Shown: positions 1-8,246, numbered from the stretch's first letter. The stretch: DNA of 64,000 bases from VBOC01 sp964512655 (GCA_964512655.1 CAZEJT010000001.1:806001-870000); one strand, 5' to 3'. The notes: generated by a model not told the origin, from the sequence alone. Numbers and translations are program-made.

Positions 1-1678
1 AACCGGCGATCACTCCCGTGACCATCGCTTCGACAATTCCCTTCTCCACGGCCGGGACAAAGCGGCCCGGCACTACTCCCCCGACGATCGCGTCCTCGAA
101 TTCGAAACCCTTGCCGCGTGCGAGCGGCTCGATCTTGACCCACACATGGCCGAACTGGCCCCGCCCGCCCGTTTGCTTCTTGTGCTTGTACTCGACTTCG
201 TTTGCCCGCCCCTTAATCGTCTCCCTGTACGGAATCTTCGGTTCCACCATTTCGACCTCGACTCCGTACTTCGCCTTCAGGCGTTTGACGATGATGCCGA
301 GATGAAGCTCGCCCTGGCCGCTGATCACGGTCTGGTGGAGCTCCGGGTCGACTGTCATGACGAACGTAGGGTCTTCCTCGTGCAGAGAGTGGAGGCCGGT
401 CGCAATCTTGTCCTCGTCTCCTTTCGATTTCGCCAGTATCGCCATGCTGATGACGGGCTCGGGGAACCGAATCGGAGGAAGGATGACGGGGAATGACCTG
501 CTGCTGAGCGTGTTGTTGGTATGCGTGTCCTTCAGTTTTACCACCGCTCCGATATCCCCCGCGGCCAGCTTTCCGGCTTCCTTACGCTCCTTGCCGTTCA
601 TGAGAAAGAGCTGCGCAAGCCTCTCTCCCTTGTTGTTCGCCTCGTTCACCAGATCCATCCCCGGTGCGACGGTTCCCGAGTAGACTCTGAAGAATGAAAG
701 GTCGCCGACGTGCGGCTCCGACACGGTCTTGAATACGAAGAGCGAGGGTTGTCCGCGCGGGTCGCACTTGACGGGTATCTCCTTCTGTCCTCCGTGATTC
801 GATCCGGCCGCGGCGCCGACCACCTCCCCCATATCGGCGGGACCCGGGCAATAGTCCACAAGAAAATCCATGACCGACGCAACCCCGATGTTCCGGGCGG
901 CGCCGGAGCAGAGAAGCGGGAAGATCTTCCGCCCGCCGATTCCGGTCCGCAGTGCCTGCTTGAGCTCCTGGTCGGAGAGCGTTCCCTTCTCAAAAAACGC
1001 GTTGAGCAGCGCCTCGTCCGTCTCGGCAACCTGCTCGATCAGCTGCTCGCGCATTTCGTCGGCTCGCGCCTTGTGCTCGGCGGGAATATCCGACTCGGTG
1101 TATTTACCCTTCCCCCCTCCGCCGAACTGAAGCAGCTTCATCCGTAGAAGGTCCACCACCGATTCAAGCTTCAGACCCTGATCGACGGGAAACTGGACGG
1201 GGATGAGATCGTGCGAGAAGCGGTTCCTCGCCGCTGCGACAACCCGGTCAAAATCTGCGTTCTCGTTGTCAAGCTTATTAACCACGAAGGCTACCGCATT
1301 CTTGAATTCCTTCGTATGCTGCCAGACGATTTCCGTACCCACCTCGGCTCCTTCAACGGCTTTTAGGAAAATCAGGGCCGTGTCGGCGACGCGCAGGCAG
1401 CACTTCACCTCGCCGGTGAAGTCGGTGTAGCCAGGGCTGTCGAGGATATTCAGCTTGGCCCCTTTCCACTCACAGTGTAGGAGCGATGAATTAATGGAAA
1501 TCTGGCGCTCCACCTCGTCGGCATGGTAGTCGGAGACGGTGTTCCCTTCCTCCACCCTTCCAAGCCGCGTCGTGGCTCCCGCGGTGAACAGGCACGCCTC
1601 CGCGAAGGTTGTCTTGCCGGCGCCGCCGTGTCCCGCCAATGCTACATTCCGGATCGACTCAACGGGGTACTCTTTCAT
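1..1678 (-). CDS. Elongation factor G-like GTPase (EF-G2 type), 3' end cut by window edge
   Basis: This is a translational GTPase of the EF-G family; about 559 N-terminal residues are present out of the usual 690 or so. Visible motifs are the P-loop GHGGAGKTT near residue 15, the switch II segment DSPGYTDF near residues 80-87, and NKLD for guanine recognition. Domain II and much of domain IV follow. The switch II residue that is histidine in canonical EF-G (DTPGHVDF) is tyrosine here, at residue 84. That is typical of the EF-G2/EF-G-like branch, so this is probably not the housekeeping fusA. The start at 1678 follows GAGGAG about ten bases upstream. The 156 bases upstream (1679-1834) hold no gene and no convincing promoter. 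The C-terminus lies beyond the left edge. Confidence 0.9.
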   Translation of the reverse strand, partial: MKEYPVESIRNVALAGHGGAGKTTFAEACLFTAGATTRLGRVEEGNTVSDYHADEVERQISINSSLLHCEWKGAKLNILDSPGYTDFTGEVKCCLRVADTALIFLKAVEGAEVGTEIVWQHTKEFKNAVAFVVNKLDNENADFDRVVAAARNRFSHDLIPVQFPVDQGLKLESVVDLLRMKLLQFGGGGKGKYTESDIPAEHKARADEMREQLIEQVAETDEALLNAFFEKGTLSDQELKQALRTGIGGRKIFPLLCSGAARNIGVASVMDFLVDYCPGPADMGEVVGAAAGSNHGGQKEIPVKCDPRGQPSLFVFKTVSEPHVGDLSFFRVYSGTVAPGMDLVNEANNKGERLAQLFLMNGKERKEAGKLAAGDIGAVVKLKDTHTNNTLSSRSFPVILPPIRFPEPVISMAILAKSKGDEDKIATGLHSLHEEDPTFVMTVDPELHQTVISGQGELHLGIIVKRLKAKYGVEVEMVEPKIPYRETIKGRANEVEYKHKKQTGGRGQFGHVWVKIEPLARGKGFEFEDAIVGGVVPGRFVPAVEKGIVEAMVTGVIAG

Positions 1679-1834
1679 GATGCAGTGATCTCCTCGGTTT
1701 GATCATGATGAAGTGGCGCGAACGCGCCGGGGCGCTCACGGCGCTGCAGAAGAGTGTACTACGCTCTCAGGCTGGAACGAAACACGCCGGGCAGAAAAAC
1801 GACCGTGTCGCGCGGGGGGAGCCGCGCAGGGGGT

Positions 1835-2227
1835 CTATGCCCGGAGGCGCGCCATAAATGTTCGCACGCCCTTGATGACGGCGGCGATGGTGCCGATGGT
1901 TTCCATGACAGGTTCCTCGAGCTGGGCCTGGACCTTCCGCTCGAACTCCACGACGTTGTCGGCGACTTCCCTGATCGAATCGATCGAATGCCGCACAATC
2001 TCAACCTGTTCGTCGATATTTTCGGTGATGCTCTTCACCTTATCGGTGATGACTTCCAGGTTCTCGAAGACCGGAACTGCCTTCGACGTCAATTCGCGGA
2101 AATCCTGCTCGACCACCGTGAGGATGTTCCGGATCCGCGCAATCACCGTAATGAGATAGATGCAAAGGACCGAGAGCGCCCCGAGGGCGATGATCTCAAA
2201 GATGACGAGCACCAGTTGCCAGTCCAT
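1835..2227 (-). CDS. DUF948-domain membrane-anchored coiled-coil protein
   Basis: The 130-residue protein has one N-terminal membrane segment (about residues 5-28), then a long amphipathic helix rich in V, I, E and K. This matches the DUF948 (YoxC-like) family. Its biochemical role is not established; members are often encoded with YtxH-type proteins and linked to envelope or stress functions. It lies 34 bases after the YtxH gene on the same strand, so the two probably share the promoter at 2691-2719. No enzymatic motif is visible. Confidence 0.75.
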   Translation of the reverse strand: MDWQLVLVIFEIIALGALSVLCIYLITVIARIRNILTVVEQDFRELTSKAVPVFENLEVITDKVKSITENIDEQVEIVRHSIDSIREVADNVVEFERKVQAQLEEPVMETIGTIAAVIKGVRTFMARLRA

Positions 2228-2261
2228 CCGCTATACCTCCGTGCTTGATCGAAAAAGCGGC

Positions 2262-2657
2262 TCAGCCGCGCGGGCGTTCCTTCTCGCTTCTGTAGGCGTC
2301 CATCCCGGCACGGACCGCCGACCTCACCCGGGTCGACTCTTCGCCGGCGCGCTCGCGGATCCCCGTGAGGACTTTCTCCGCCCCGCCAAGGATGTGCTCC
2401 GCCTTTTCCTTCGCGTCCGAAACGAGCTGATCGGAGCGATGCTTGCCCTCATTAATGACATCGACTGCCTTTGCGCGGGCCATTCTCACGTACCCCGAGG
2501 CGTCTTCGGCAAGATCCCCGGCTTTCCGCTTGATGTCCGAGCGCAGCTCTTTTCCGCTTTTGGGGGCATACAACAATGCCGTGATCGCCCCTACTATCCC
2601 GCCGGCGATAAAGCCAATGAACAGGCCCTTCGCCAGACCATTTCTCTCTTCAGCCAT
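2262..2657 (-). CDS. YtxH domain-containing protein
   Basis: The 131-residue protein has a short N-terminus, a Gly/Ala-rich membrane helix (about residues 9-28) ending in LLYAPKSGKELR, the YtxH signature, and then a charged helical tail. YtxH proteins are stress-associated in several phyla, with no defined activity. The ATG at 2657 was chosen because it has a GGGGGA element at the right distance and sits about 30 bases downstream of a good -10 box. The frame stays open upstream to about 2924, but that stretch overlaps the neighbouring gene and is composition-biased. Confidence 0.8.
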   Translation of the reverse strand: MAEERNGLAKGLFIGFIAGGIVGAITALLYAPKSGKELRSDIKRKAGDLAEDASGYVRMARAKAVDVINEGKHRSDQLVSDAKEKAEHILGGAEKVLTGIRERAGEESTRVRSAVRAGMDAYRSEKERPRG

Positions 2658-2690
2658 TGGAAGATCCCCCATGTAAGTGATGACAAAAAT

Positions 2691-2719
2691 AAAGTAGCAA
2701 TTGCGGGTTTCAAAATCAA
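2691..2719 (-). promoter_or_regulatory. Sigma70-type promoter for ytxH-DUF948
   Basis: On the minus strand TTGATT (2714-2719) and TACTTT (2691-2696) are separated by exactly 17 bases. The predicted start of transcription is about 25-30 bases before the YtxH start codon. Confidence 0.6.
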
Positions 2720-2724
2720 GTGAT

Positions 2725-3441
2725 TCAGAGGGTTTTGAGCGACCAGAGCCGTGCCGTGGCGCGTTCCAGCTCCTGCCCAAGCGCCGCCGGATTGTCCGTT
2801 TTCTCCGGCTCATTTTGAAACACCGCATAGGGGACCTTAATTCCCTTGATCGTGATGAAAGCGGGATCGGCGGAGGCCAGCATCGGCCAATCATTCGTCT
2901 TGTAGTAGAACGCCATTTTTTCATCCGGGAGAGAATGGTACAGAATCGAGTCTTCCAGCCCGGGCCTCGCCCTCCGCCGGTTTTTCCTCACCGACTCATC
3001 GTACGAAACGCCGATGTAGATAATCCCTGCCCTTTTGAGGATCTCTTCGTGGAGAAAGGAAAACGCCTCCGCAAACCCGTTCTCCCCTCCGCGGGCAAAC
3101 TCGACGAGCGCTGTCATCGAAGAATGATACTCCGGGTTTGCCGCAAGCTGCTTTCGGTAGGCAAGATTGATGCGCTCGATGTACAGGTTCCAGATGAACT
3201 GGTCCCTGAACCAGTATTTTTCATCGGTCCAGAGTCTCGGTTTCCCGTGGCGGGAGAGAATGTCGTCGACTTCAAATGTTTCCCATACATAGACGAAGTC
3301 GTCGAACTCTTCAAAGTTGGAGATGTGGAACCGCTTCAGCCGCTCCGGCAGTGGCGTCTTCTTCAGGAAATCGATGACCTCCGACTTGCCGGCGGCCGGC
3401 CGGCCGATGAGAATGATGACGTCGAAATGCTCCCGGGCCAT
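2725..3441 (-). CDS. P-loop NTPase of unknown function
   Basis: The 238-residue protein begins with a hydrophobic strand and a Walker A loop, GRPAAGKS (residues 13-20), as in small-molecule or nucleotide kinases. I see no clear lid or Walker B sequence identifying a named family. Aromatic- and charge-rich segments follow (for example around residues 70-90, with many W, Y and F). The gene starts 10 bases after the stop of the 5'-nucleotidase gene, with a GGGGGAG ribosome-binding site. The pairing with a phosphohydrolase hints at nucleotide or phospho-metabolite handling, but this is only inference. Confidence 0.7.
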   Translation of the reverse strand: MAREHFDVIILIGRPAAGKSEVIDFLKKTPLPERLKRFHISNFEEFDDFVYVWETFEVDDILSRHGKPRLWTDEKYWFRDQFIWNLYIERINLAYRKQLAANPEYHSSMTALVEFARGGENGFAEAFSFLHEEILKRAGIIYIGVSYDESVRKNRRRARPGLEDSILYHSLPDEKMAFYYKTNDWPMLASADPAFITIKGIKVPYAVFQNEPEKTDNPAALGQELERATARLWSLKTL

Positions 3442-3451
3442 CCGCTCCCCC

Positions 3452-5005
3452 CTATTTCGATTCTGAAAACCGGTTCTCCACCCGGGAGTCGATCACCTTA
3501 TCACGCTTCACCTTGTCGATCAGAGTCTGATAGACCGTTGTTTGCATATAGGTCACAGAGCGTGGGGTCATTCCGAGGTACTTATCAGCCTGGTTGACCA
3601 CAAAATCGCTGGTCGCGCAGGTGTACCTCTTCCCGTCGGAGACATCTTCGCCGGCGATCTTCAGCTTCTCGATCACCGGGGCGCCGTTCACGCGCTTCCA
3701 CGTGCACGTCAGCCCCGACATCTGAAGGCTTGCCCTGTGCTCTGCCAGCGAATGGACGTGCCGTTCGGCAAGAGCGCGCAGCTCCGCGCCTGAAAGCTCG
3801 AACCGGCAGAGAACGTTACGGAACGGGAGGATCTCGAAGAGGCCCAGCTTCGTGATCGGTCCGGCGCTGAGGTCGGCGCGAATGCCGCTGCTGTTGGTGA
3901 TCCCGATCCCCGCATCGGCCGATTCCTTCATGGCATCGGCGATAAAATCCCCGATATTGCTCTCCCCGCTCCCGCCCCGCTTCCAATCGTACGAAAGGGT
4001 TCCGATCACTTGCGCATAGTCGCGATCAATCGTGGCTTTCGACTGATCGATCAGCTTCGTCAGCTTGGAATCGGTTTTTGGATGTGTAGCCCAGAGCTGG
4101 AGCAGCTTTCCTTCGTGGGAGGTCACTAGGTGATGCTCTACGGTGAGTTCCAGCTCCCCCAGATTCTCACAGTTCGATCCCGCCTGACAGATGATGACTC
4201 CGTTGATAACTTTGGGGGTTTTCAGCCGCGTATGGCTGTGCCCTCCGATGATGACGTTCAGGCCGTGCGTCGAGACGGCAAGTATGGAGTCCTCGTCCGT
4301 CCCCTCGTGCGTGAGTGCTACGAGGAGATCCGTCTTCCCCGAGATCGAGTCGATGATCCGCTGGGTCACCTCGGGAGGGGTAAGGACTTTCAGGCCCTTG
4401 AGATTATTGGTGTTGGTGAGTTGAAATAAGTCCCGCGACATCAGGCCGATGATCCCTACCCGCAGACCGTTGCGTTCAAGAATGACATACTCCTTGTTCC
4501 CGAACGGGAGATTGCCAAGCGTATCGGTCAGGTTTGCGCTCACCGTCGGGAAGCGCTGGATTGCAATCAGCTTGCGGAGATTGTCCTGTGAGACATCGAG
4601 ATCGTGGTTGCCGATCGTCCACACGTCGTAACCGGTCATGTTCATCATCTCGAAGAGCGCCCCTCCTGTTGCGCCGCCGTATTCAAGCTCCGAGATCGGA
4701 TTCCCCGTCATGATGTCGCCTCCATCGAGCAGGAGAAGGGGGCCCTTCGCTTTCCGGATACTGTCGACCATCCATGAGAGCTCGTAAAATCCCCCCACCA
4801 TGGGTTTTGGGTCGGATCGGACCCAGAACGCCTCGTGGGGAAGATATGAGGCATGGATGTCGTTCGTGTGAAGTATTGTCAGGGTCTTTGGCTGGCCGAA
4901 TGAGCAGGCGTGGAGGAGCAGGGCCGCAAGGGCGAGCAGCGGCGCGCTGCGGCCCGCGGGTGTGCCTTTGGGGCGGGGTTCTCCCATGGTGCTGAATTGA
5001 TTCAT
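3452..5005 (-). CDS. 5'-nucleotidase/UshA-family metallophosphoesterase, probable lipoprotein
   Basis: These enzymes hydrolyse nucleotides or related phosphoesters in the periplasm with a dinuclear metal centre. The metallophosphoesterase motifs appear in order: LHTNDIHAS, DGGDIMTGNP, GNHDLD, THEG and GGHSHT. The C-terminal substrate-binding domain has the NSSGIRADL segment. The N-terminus has a hydrophobic stretch ending in LLHAC, a plausible lipobox, so the protein is probably lipid-anchored. The start is uncertain: ATG at 5005 is used; ATG at 4987 and GTG at 5059 are in frame, and none has a clear ribosome-binding site. The product is about 517 residues, normal for the family. Confidence 0.88.
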   Translation of the reverse strand: MNQFSTMGEPRPKGTPAGRSAPLLALAALLLHACSFGQPKTLTILHTNDIHASYLPHEAFWVRSDPKPMVGGFYELSWMVDSIRKAKGPLLLLDGGDIMTGNPISELEYGGATGGALFEMMNMTGYDVWTIGNHDLDVSQDNLRKLIAIQRFPTVSANLTDTLGNLPFGNKEYVILERNGLRVGIIGLMSRDLFQLTNTNNLKGLKVLTPPEVTQRIIDSISGKTDLLVALTHEGTDEDSILAVSTHGLNVIIGGHSHTRLKTPKVINGVIICQAGSNCENLGELELTVEHHLVTSHEGKLLQLWATHPKTDSKLTKLIDQSKATIDRDYAQVIGTLSYDWKRGGSGESNIGDFIADAMKESADAGIGITNSSGIRADLSAGPITKLGLFEILPFRNVLCRFELSGAELRALAERHVHSLAEHRASLQMSGLTCTWKRVNGAPVIEKLKIAGEDVSDGKRYTCATSDFVVNQADKYLGMTPRSVTYMQTTVYQTLIDKVKRDKVIDSRVENRFSESK

Positions 5006-5061
5006 AGCAAGGTCGAGAGTGTAAGGGTTTAGGGTGAGGCTGGCTTGAGAAACGCCCACGC

Positions 5062-5086
5062 CCCCCCGCTCGTCCGGAGCGGGGGG
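5062..5086 (-). terminator. Strong GC hairpin after the 31-residue gene
   Basis: Ten-base arms at 5062-5071 and 5077-5086 are perfectly complementary around a five-base loop. The hairpin lies 18 bases beyond the mS38-like stop and before the nucleotidase start. No U-tract follows, so it may be an mRNA-stabilising or attenuating hairpin rather than a complete intrinsic terminator. Confidence 0.5.
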
Positions 5087-5104
5087 AGATGGCCGTCGTA
5101 CGTA

Positions 5105-5200
5105 CTATCGGTTTTTCTTCTTGTGACGCATCTTCCGCAGGCGCTTTTTCCTCTTATGCGTCGCCATCTTCCTGCGTAGCCGTTTTTTTCCGCTGGGCAT
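5105..5200 (-). CDS. 31-residue AURKAIP1/COX24-domain protein (mS38-like)
   Basis: A very small, extremely basic protein: 31 residues, about two-thirds K or R, beginning MPSGKKRLRRKMATHKRKKR. It resembles the short AURKAIP1/COX24 (DUF1713) proteins common in Bacteroidota, whose mitochondrial relative is the small-subunit ribosomal protein mS38. A ribosomal or rRNA-binding role is therefore likely, though not demonstrated here. A near-perfect AGGAGG lies six bases before the ATG. The gene starts 10 bases after the zinc-ribbon/TPR gene. Confidence 0.85.
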   Translation of the reverse strand: MPSGKKRLRRKMATHKRKKRLRKMRHKKKNR

Positions 5201-5209
5201 TGATCCCTC

Positions 5210-6019
5210 CTATGATGATGAGTCCATGGAACCGTGTTGGTTGACAAACTGAAGGGCCTTCCTCCCCACTTCTGAAGTCGAGTCTACCGTGACGCATTTG
5301 CGGAATGACGCCAGGGCTTCGTCGACTTCGCCGGTGTGAAACAGGATAATCCCCAGATTGAACAGGGCGAGCTGGTGGTTCGGAGAATAGGTGAGCGCCC
5401 GTTCAACCTCCTCTTCCGCCGCCGCCAGACATTCCTTTCTTCTGGTGGTATCTTCAAATGAGAGCTCGAAATACGAAGTGCTGAGATCGACCCGGGCGTC
5501 GGCATTCGTCGGATTGATCTCGAGATAATGCTCATACATCGCAATCGCCTTGGGAAAGAGCCGGACATCGTGGTAAAGATTGGCAAGCTTCAGCACTGGA
5601 GCCGGATCCCGCGGATTCGACTCGACGGCGCGCTGGAGAGCCTGGATCTCCTGAGTCGCCCCATGTCCGCTCCCTGCCAGCGCGCTGCCCGGCGAGTTGC
5701 CGTCGCTCCGTGTGGATTTTTCAATCACGAGGGCCGTTATCAGGACAAGGGCCAGGGAGAGTGTCAGTTTCCAGCTCTGGAGTGCTTTGAGGGGAGGATA
5801 CTTCTGCGCCGGAACGGTTTTGTCTGCCGTGGGAGTCCGGCGCGCGGCCGAACCGGCACCGAGAGAGGCCCCGCACGATTCGCACGAGACCGCGTCGGCG
5901 GCGTTGCCCTGACCGCAGAGGGGGCAGCGCAGTACGACGGCCGCTCCGCACGACGTGCAAAAATTGTCGCCGTGCTCTACGTCCTTGCCGCAGCGCGGGC
6001 AAGGGATTCTTGAGGTCAT
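5210..6019 (-). CDS. Double zinc-ribbon, single-membrane-segment TPR protein
   Basis: Residues 1-55 hold two zinc ribbons (CPRCG..CTSCG and CPLCG..CESCG). A linker and one membrane helix follow (about residues 85-103), then a C-terminal domain of about 150 residues with three to four TPR repeats, recognisable from the spaced A-x-Y-x-x-x-L and N-P-x-N/D-A patterns. The topology suggests a cytoplasmic zinc-ribbon head and a periplasmic TPR scaffold. It lies in the sppA-HU operon, 19 bases after HU. No enzymatic motif is visible; a scaffolding role is inferred. Confidence 0.8.
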   Translation of the reverse strand: MTSRIPCPRCGKDVEHGDNFCTSCGAAVVLRCPLCGQGNAADAVSCESCGASLGAGSAARRTPTADKTVPAQKYPPLKALQSWKLTLSLALVLITALVIEKSTRSDGNSPGSALAGSGHGATQEIQALQRAVESNPRDPAPVLKLANLYHDVRLFPKAIAMYEHYLEINPTNADARVDLSTSYFELSFEDTTRRKECLAAAEEEVERALTYSPNHQLALFNLGIILFHTGEVDEALASFRKCVTVDSTSEVGRKALQFVNQHGSMDSSS

Positions 6020-6038
6020 TCTGGGATGGTGCCGCCGC

Positions 6039-6371
6039 TCAAATCGTTGCCGGCTGGATTTTCTTCAGGTTTTCGTTGACAGTGGTTCTGAGCTCCTTCG
6101 ACACCTTGAAGTAGGGCACGAAGTGTTCGTGAACCTGCACCTGGGCGCCGGTGCGCGGATTTCTCGCCATTCTCCCCTTGCGCTTTTTCGTCTTGAAACT
6201 TCCGAAGCCCCGGATCTCGATGTTCTTTCCTTCCTTCAGGGCCTCAATGACGGTCTGGATGAAACCGTCAACCACTGCCTCGGTCTCGACCTTCGTCAGA
6301 CCCGTCCCCGATGCTATATGGTCGACAATGTCTGCCTTCGTCAATGCAGTTCTCCTTGTGAAATTGGACAT
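6039..6371 (-). CDS. HU/IHF-family DNA-binding protein
   Basis: A nucleoid protein of 110 residues. It shows the HU/IHF pattern: N-terminal helices with TKADIVDHIA, the core GFGSFKTKKRKGRMARNPRTG that forms the DNA-binding arm, and the terminal strand and helix. It is slightly longer than E. coli HU (90 residues) at both ends. Subtype (HU or IHF) cannot be assigned. It lies 27 bases after sppA and is probably cotranscribed with it. Confidence 0.93.
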   Translation of the reverse strand: MSNFTRRTALTKADIVDHIASGTGLTKVETEAVVDGFIQTVIEALKEGKNIEIRGFGSFKTKKRKGRMARNPRTGAQVQVHEHFVPYFKVSKELRTTVNENLKKIQPATI

Positions 6372-6398
6372 GGCCGCGCCGGCGAGGCGGGCAGTGAT

Positions 6399-7310
6399 CT
6401 AATATCCATGGGACATCCGGTACTGCAGAATCGGCTTGTTGAGGAGCTCATCCTTCAGTCCCAGCAAATCCGACAGCTTGGACTCGCCAAATAATCGCTC
6501 AAATAACGAGGTGCCCCGTCGCCGCTCTTTCACGATCGTTGGTTCTCCCTTGATATAGGCGAGTTTCGCGCAAATGCCGATCGCGTCTTCGTAGGTTCCG
6601 ATCGTATCGACCAGTCCCATTCCGACGGCTTCCTTTCCTGTAAAGACCCTGCCGTCTGCGATACGAACAACCGCAGCGTGCGGAAGTCCCCTCTCCTCCT
6701 CCACGACTGAAATAAATTGGCGGTGAACATCATCCATCAGGCGCTGAAAATAGGTCCTGTCGTCCGGGTTCATTTTCCGGAACGGGCTGCCGGCGTCTTT
6801 GTATCTTCCGCTCTTGATCGTCTGTTCTTCAATGCCGAGCTTGGAAAGGAGCGGGTCAAACCTGAGGAATTCCGATATGACGCCGATGCTGCCGGTGAGA
6901 GTGCCGGGATTGGCGACGATCCTGTTTGCCCCGCACGAGACGTAATAACCGCCGCTCGCCGCGAGCGCCCCCATGGAGACTACGACGGGTTTTCCATGCT
7001 CTCTGGTCTTCTTCACTTCCTCATAAATTTCCTGGCTTGCAACGACGCCTCCCCCCGGAGATTCGACGCGAAAGAGGACCCCGCGTATCTGGCCGTCTTC
7101 CCTGTATTTCTTGAACTGACGGACCGTTTCCTCCGAGCTGAGAATCTCTCCCTGCAGTTCCACGACGGCGATTTTCTCGCCATTGCCCTGGATCTCCTCC
7201 ACCTCGCTCCCGGCGGTCTTCACGATGAGAACGAAGAGAAGCGTGAGGCCGAAGCCGACGACAAGGAGGCCTCCGAGGATTATGAGAAACCATTTCGTTG
7301 AATTCTTCAT
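6399..7310 (-). CDS. sppA: Signal peptide peptidase SppA (short form)
   Basis: A membrane-anchored serine protease that degrades cleaved signal peptides. One N-terminal membrane helix (residues 7-30) precedes a single ClpP-like domain. The catalytic Ser is in AASGGYY (Ser119) and the general-base Lys in SGRYKDAG (Lys171). Their 52-residue spacing equals that of Bacillus subtilis SppA. At 303 residues this is the short, single-domain type. ATG at 7310 is preferred over an in-frame GTG at 7334. A consensus promoter lies at 7376-7404, so sppA probably heads the operon with HU and the zinc-ribbon/TPR gene. Confidence 0.93.
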   Translation of the reverse strand: MKNSTKWFLIILGGLLVVGFGLTLLFVLIVKTAGSEVEEIQGNGEKIAVVELQGEILSSEETVRQFKKYREDGQIRGVLFRVESPGGGVVASQEIYEEVKKTREHGKPVVVSMGALAASGGYYVSCGANRIVANPGTLTGSIGVISEFLRFDPLLSKLGIEEQTIKSGRYKDAGSPFRKMNPDDRTYFQRLMDDVHRQFISVVEEERGLPHAAVVRIADGRVFTGKEAVGMGLVDTIGTYEDAIGICAKLAYIKGEPTIVKERRRGTSLFERLFGESKLSDLLGLKDELLNKPILQYRMSHGY

Positions 7311-7375
7311 TCTGCGAAGCCCGACCTCATGCACTTAAGCACAACACCGCCCATAACCCATTGATTTTTAAGCCT

Positions 7376-7404
7376 ATTATACGAAACAGGAGCACAAAAG
7401 TCAA
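7376..7404 (-). promoter_or_regulatory. Consensus sigma70 promoter of sppA operon
   Basis: TTGACT (7399-7404) and a perfect TATAAT (7376-7381) on the minus strand are 17 bases apart, about 65 bases before the sppA start. Confidence 0.8.
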
Positions 7405-7416
7405 CCACGTGCGAAC

Positions 7417-7462
7417 AAAAAACGGATAACCCCGGGAGCGCGTACAATCGGGATTATCCGTT
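7417..7462 (-). terminator. Intrinsic terminator of hsp20
   Basis: Arms at 7421-7434 and 7449-7462 form a 14-base stem with one mismatch. On the minus strand it is followed by six T residues (complement of 7417-7422). It lies 43 bases after the hsp20 stop and just before the sppA promoter, isolating the two units. Confidence 0.85.
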
Positions 7463-7504
7463 TATCTCACCTGCAGGAGCTGATCCTGCGGCGGAATCGA
7501 TGAA

Positions 7505-7984
7505 TTACTTCACTTTTACTTCGATTTCCCTCGACTTCGATTCCTCGGCCTTGGGCAGCGCGATCGTGAGGACCCCGTCACTATACGAGGCATCGATCTT
7601 GTCGCTTTTGACTGAAGTGGGAAGCGTGAAAGAGCGCTGGAATGCTCCGTAGGAGCGCTCTACACGATGGTAATCGTGCCCTTTCTTTTCGCTTTCCTGC
7701 TTCTTCTCACCCTTTACGGTAAGGACGTCGTCTTGAATCGTGATCTTTACGTCGTTCTTGTAGACTCCCGGGAGCTCAACCTTTACGAAATAATCGTTGT
7801 CGCGTTCCACGATGTCGACGGGCGGGATCCACAGGGATGTCTGGTTGTTTTCTCTGACTCCTCCGCTGAACCGGTCGAACATCCGGTCGATTTCCCTCTG
7901 CATCTGAGTGAATTCAGAGGCAAGATTCTCAACGGGATGCCAGGGAACCAGGTTGCGGATTGGTGTCCATCTGATAAGTGTCAT
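7505..7984 (-). CDS. Hsp20/alpha-crystallin small heat-shock protein
   Basis: An ATP-independent holdase chaperone of 159 residues. The N-terminal arm (residues 1-45) is aromatic-rich. The alpha-crystallin domain (about 48-150) has the ELPGVYKNDVKI strand and the YGAFQRSFTLP segment, with DGVLTIALPK near its C-terminal end. The family's usual C-terminal I-x-I/V tail is not obvious. An AAAGGAAG site precedes the ATG at 7984. The gene is monocistronic: it has its own intrinsic terminator and an upstream sigma54-like element. Confidence 0.95.
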   Translation of the reverse strand: MTLIRWTPIRNLVPWHPVENLASEFTQMQREIDRMFDRFSGGVRENNQTSLWIPPVDIVERDNDYFVKVELPGVYKNDVKITIQDDVLTVKGEKKQESEKKGHDYHRVERSYGAFQRSFTLPTSVKSDKIDASYSDGVLTIALPKAEESKSREIEVKVK

Positions 7985-8045
7985 ATGATTCTCTTCCTTT
8001 GACTATTGGTTAGTACTTGGTGTAACATTGGGTTCGCCCCTTATT

Positions 8046-8063
8046 AGTCAACTATCGTGCCAA
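8046..8063 (-). promoter_or_regulatory. Sigma54-like -24/-12 element upstream of hsp20
   Basis: The minus strand reads TTGGCACGATAGTTGACT. This matches TGGCACG-N4-TTGC with correct GG-to-GC spacing, except that the final C is A. It lies about 60 bases before the hsp20 start. The same TTGACT could also be a sigma70 -35, but no good -10 follows at 16-18 bases. Confidence 0.4.
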
Positions 8064-8143
8064 CACAAACAGGACTCTAATTGAAGCGCTATCGCGAACT
8101 TTTGGAGAGTTGGTTCAGGCGAGAATTACTTGAGGCGACAAAA

Positions 8144-8225
8144 TGACAGAAGTTTGCGACTATGGCCTTAATCTCGACAGCCAATGTGTCAAGAAAACTG
8201 ACAGCACTAAAGTAAGTTGTGACAG
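8144..8225. promoter_or_regulatory. Cluster of TGACAG sites with a TGTCA-N7-TGACA inverted repeat
   Basis: TGACAG occurs at 8144-8149, 8199-8204 and 8220-8225, with CGACAG at 8175-8180. An inverted repeat, TGTCA-N7-TGACA, spans 8187-8203. The cluster lies 80-180 bases upstream of the sigma54-like element, where enhancer-binding activators usually bind. The function is inferred from position only. Confidence 0.35.
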
Positions 8226-8246
8226 ATTTTCAGACTTCGATCATCC

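Noticed and set aside
1700..1834. GC-rich inverted repeats before the EF-G-like gene, possible promoter or terminator
   Set aside because: A TACACT box has no -35 partner and the hairpin lacks an adjacent U-tract.
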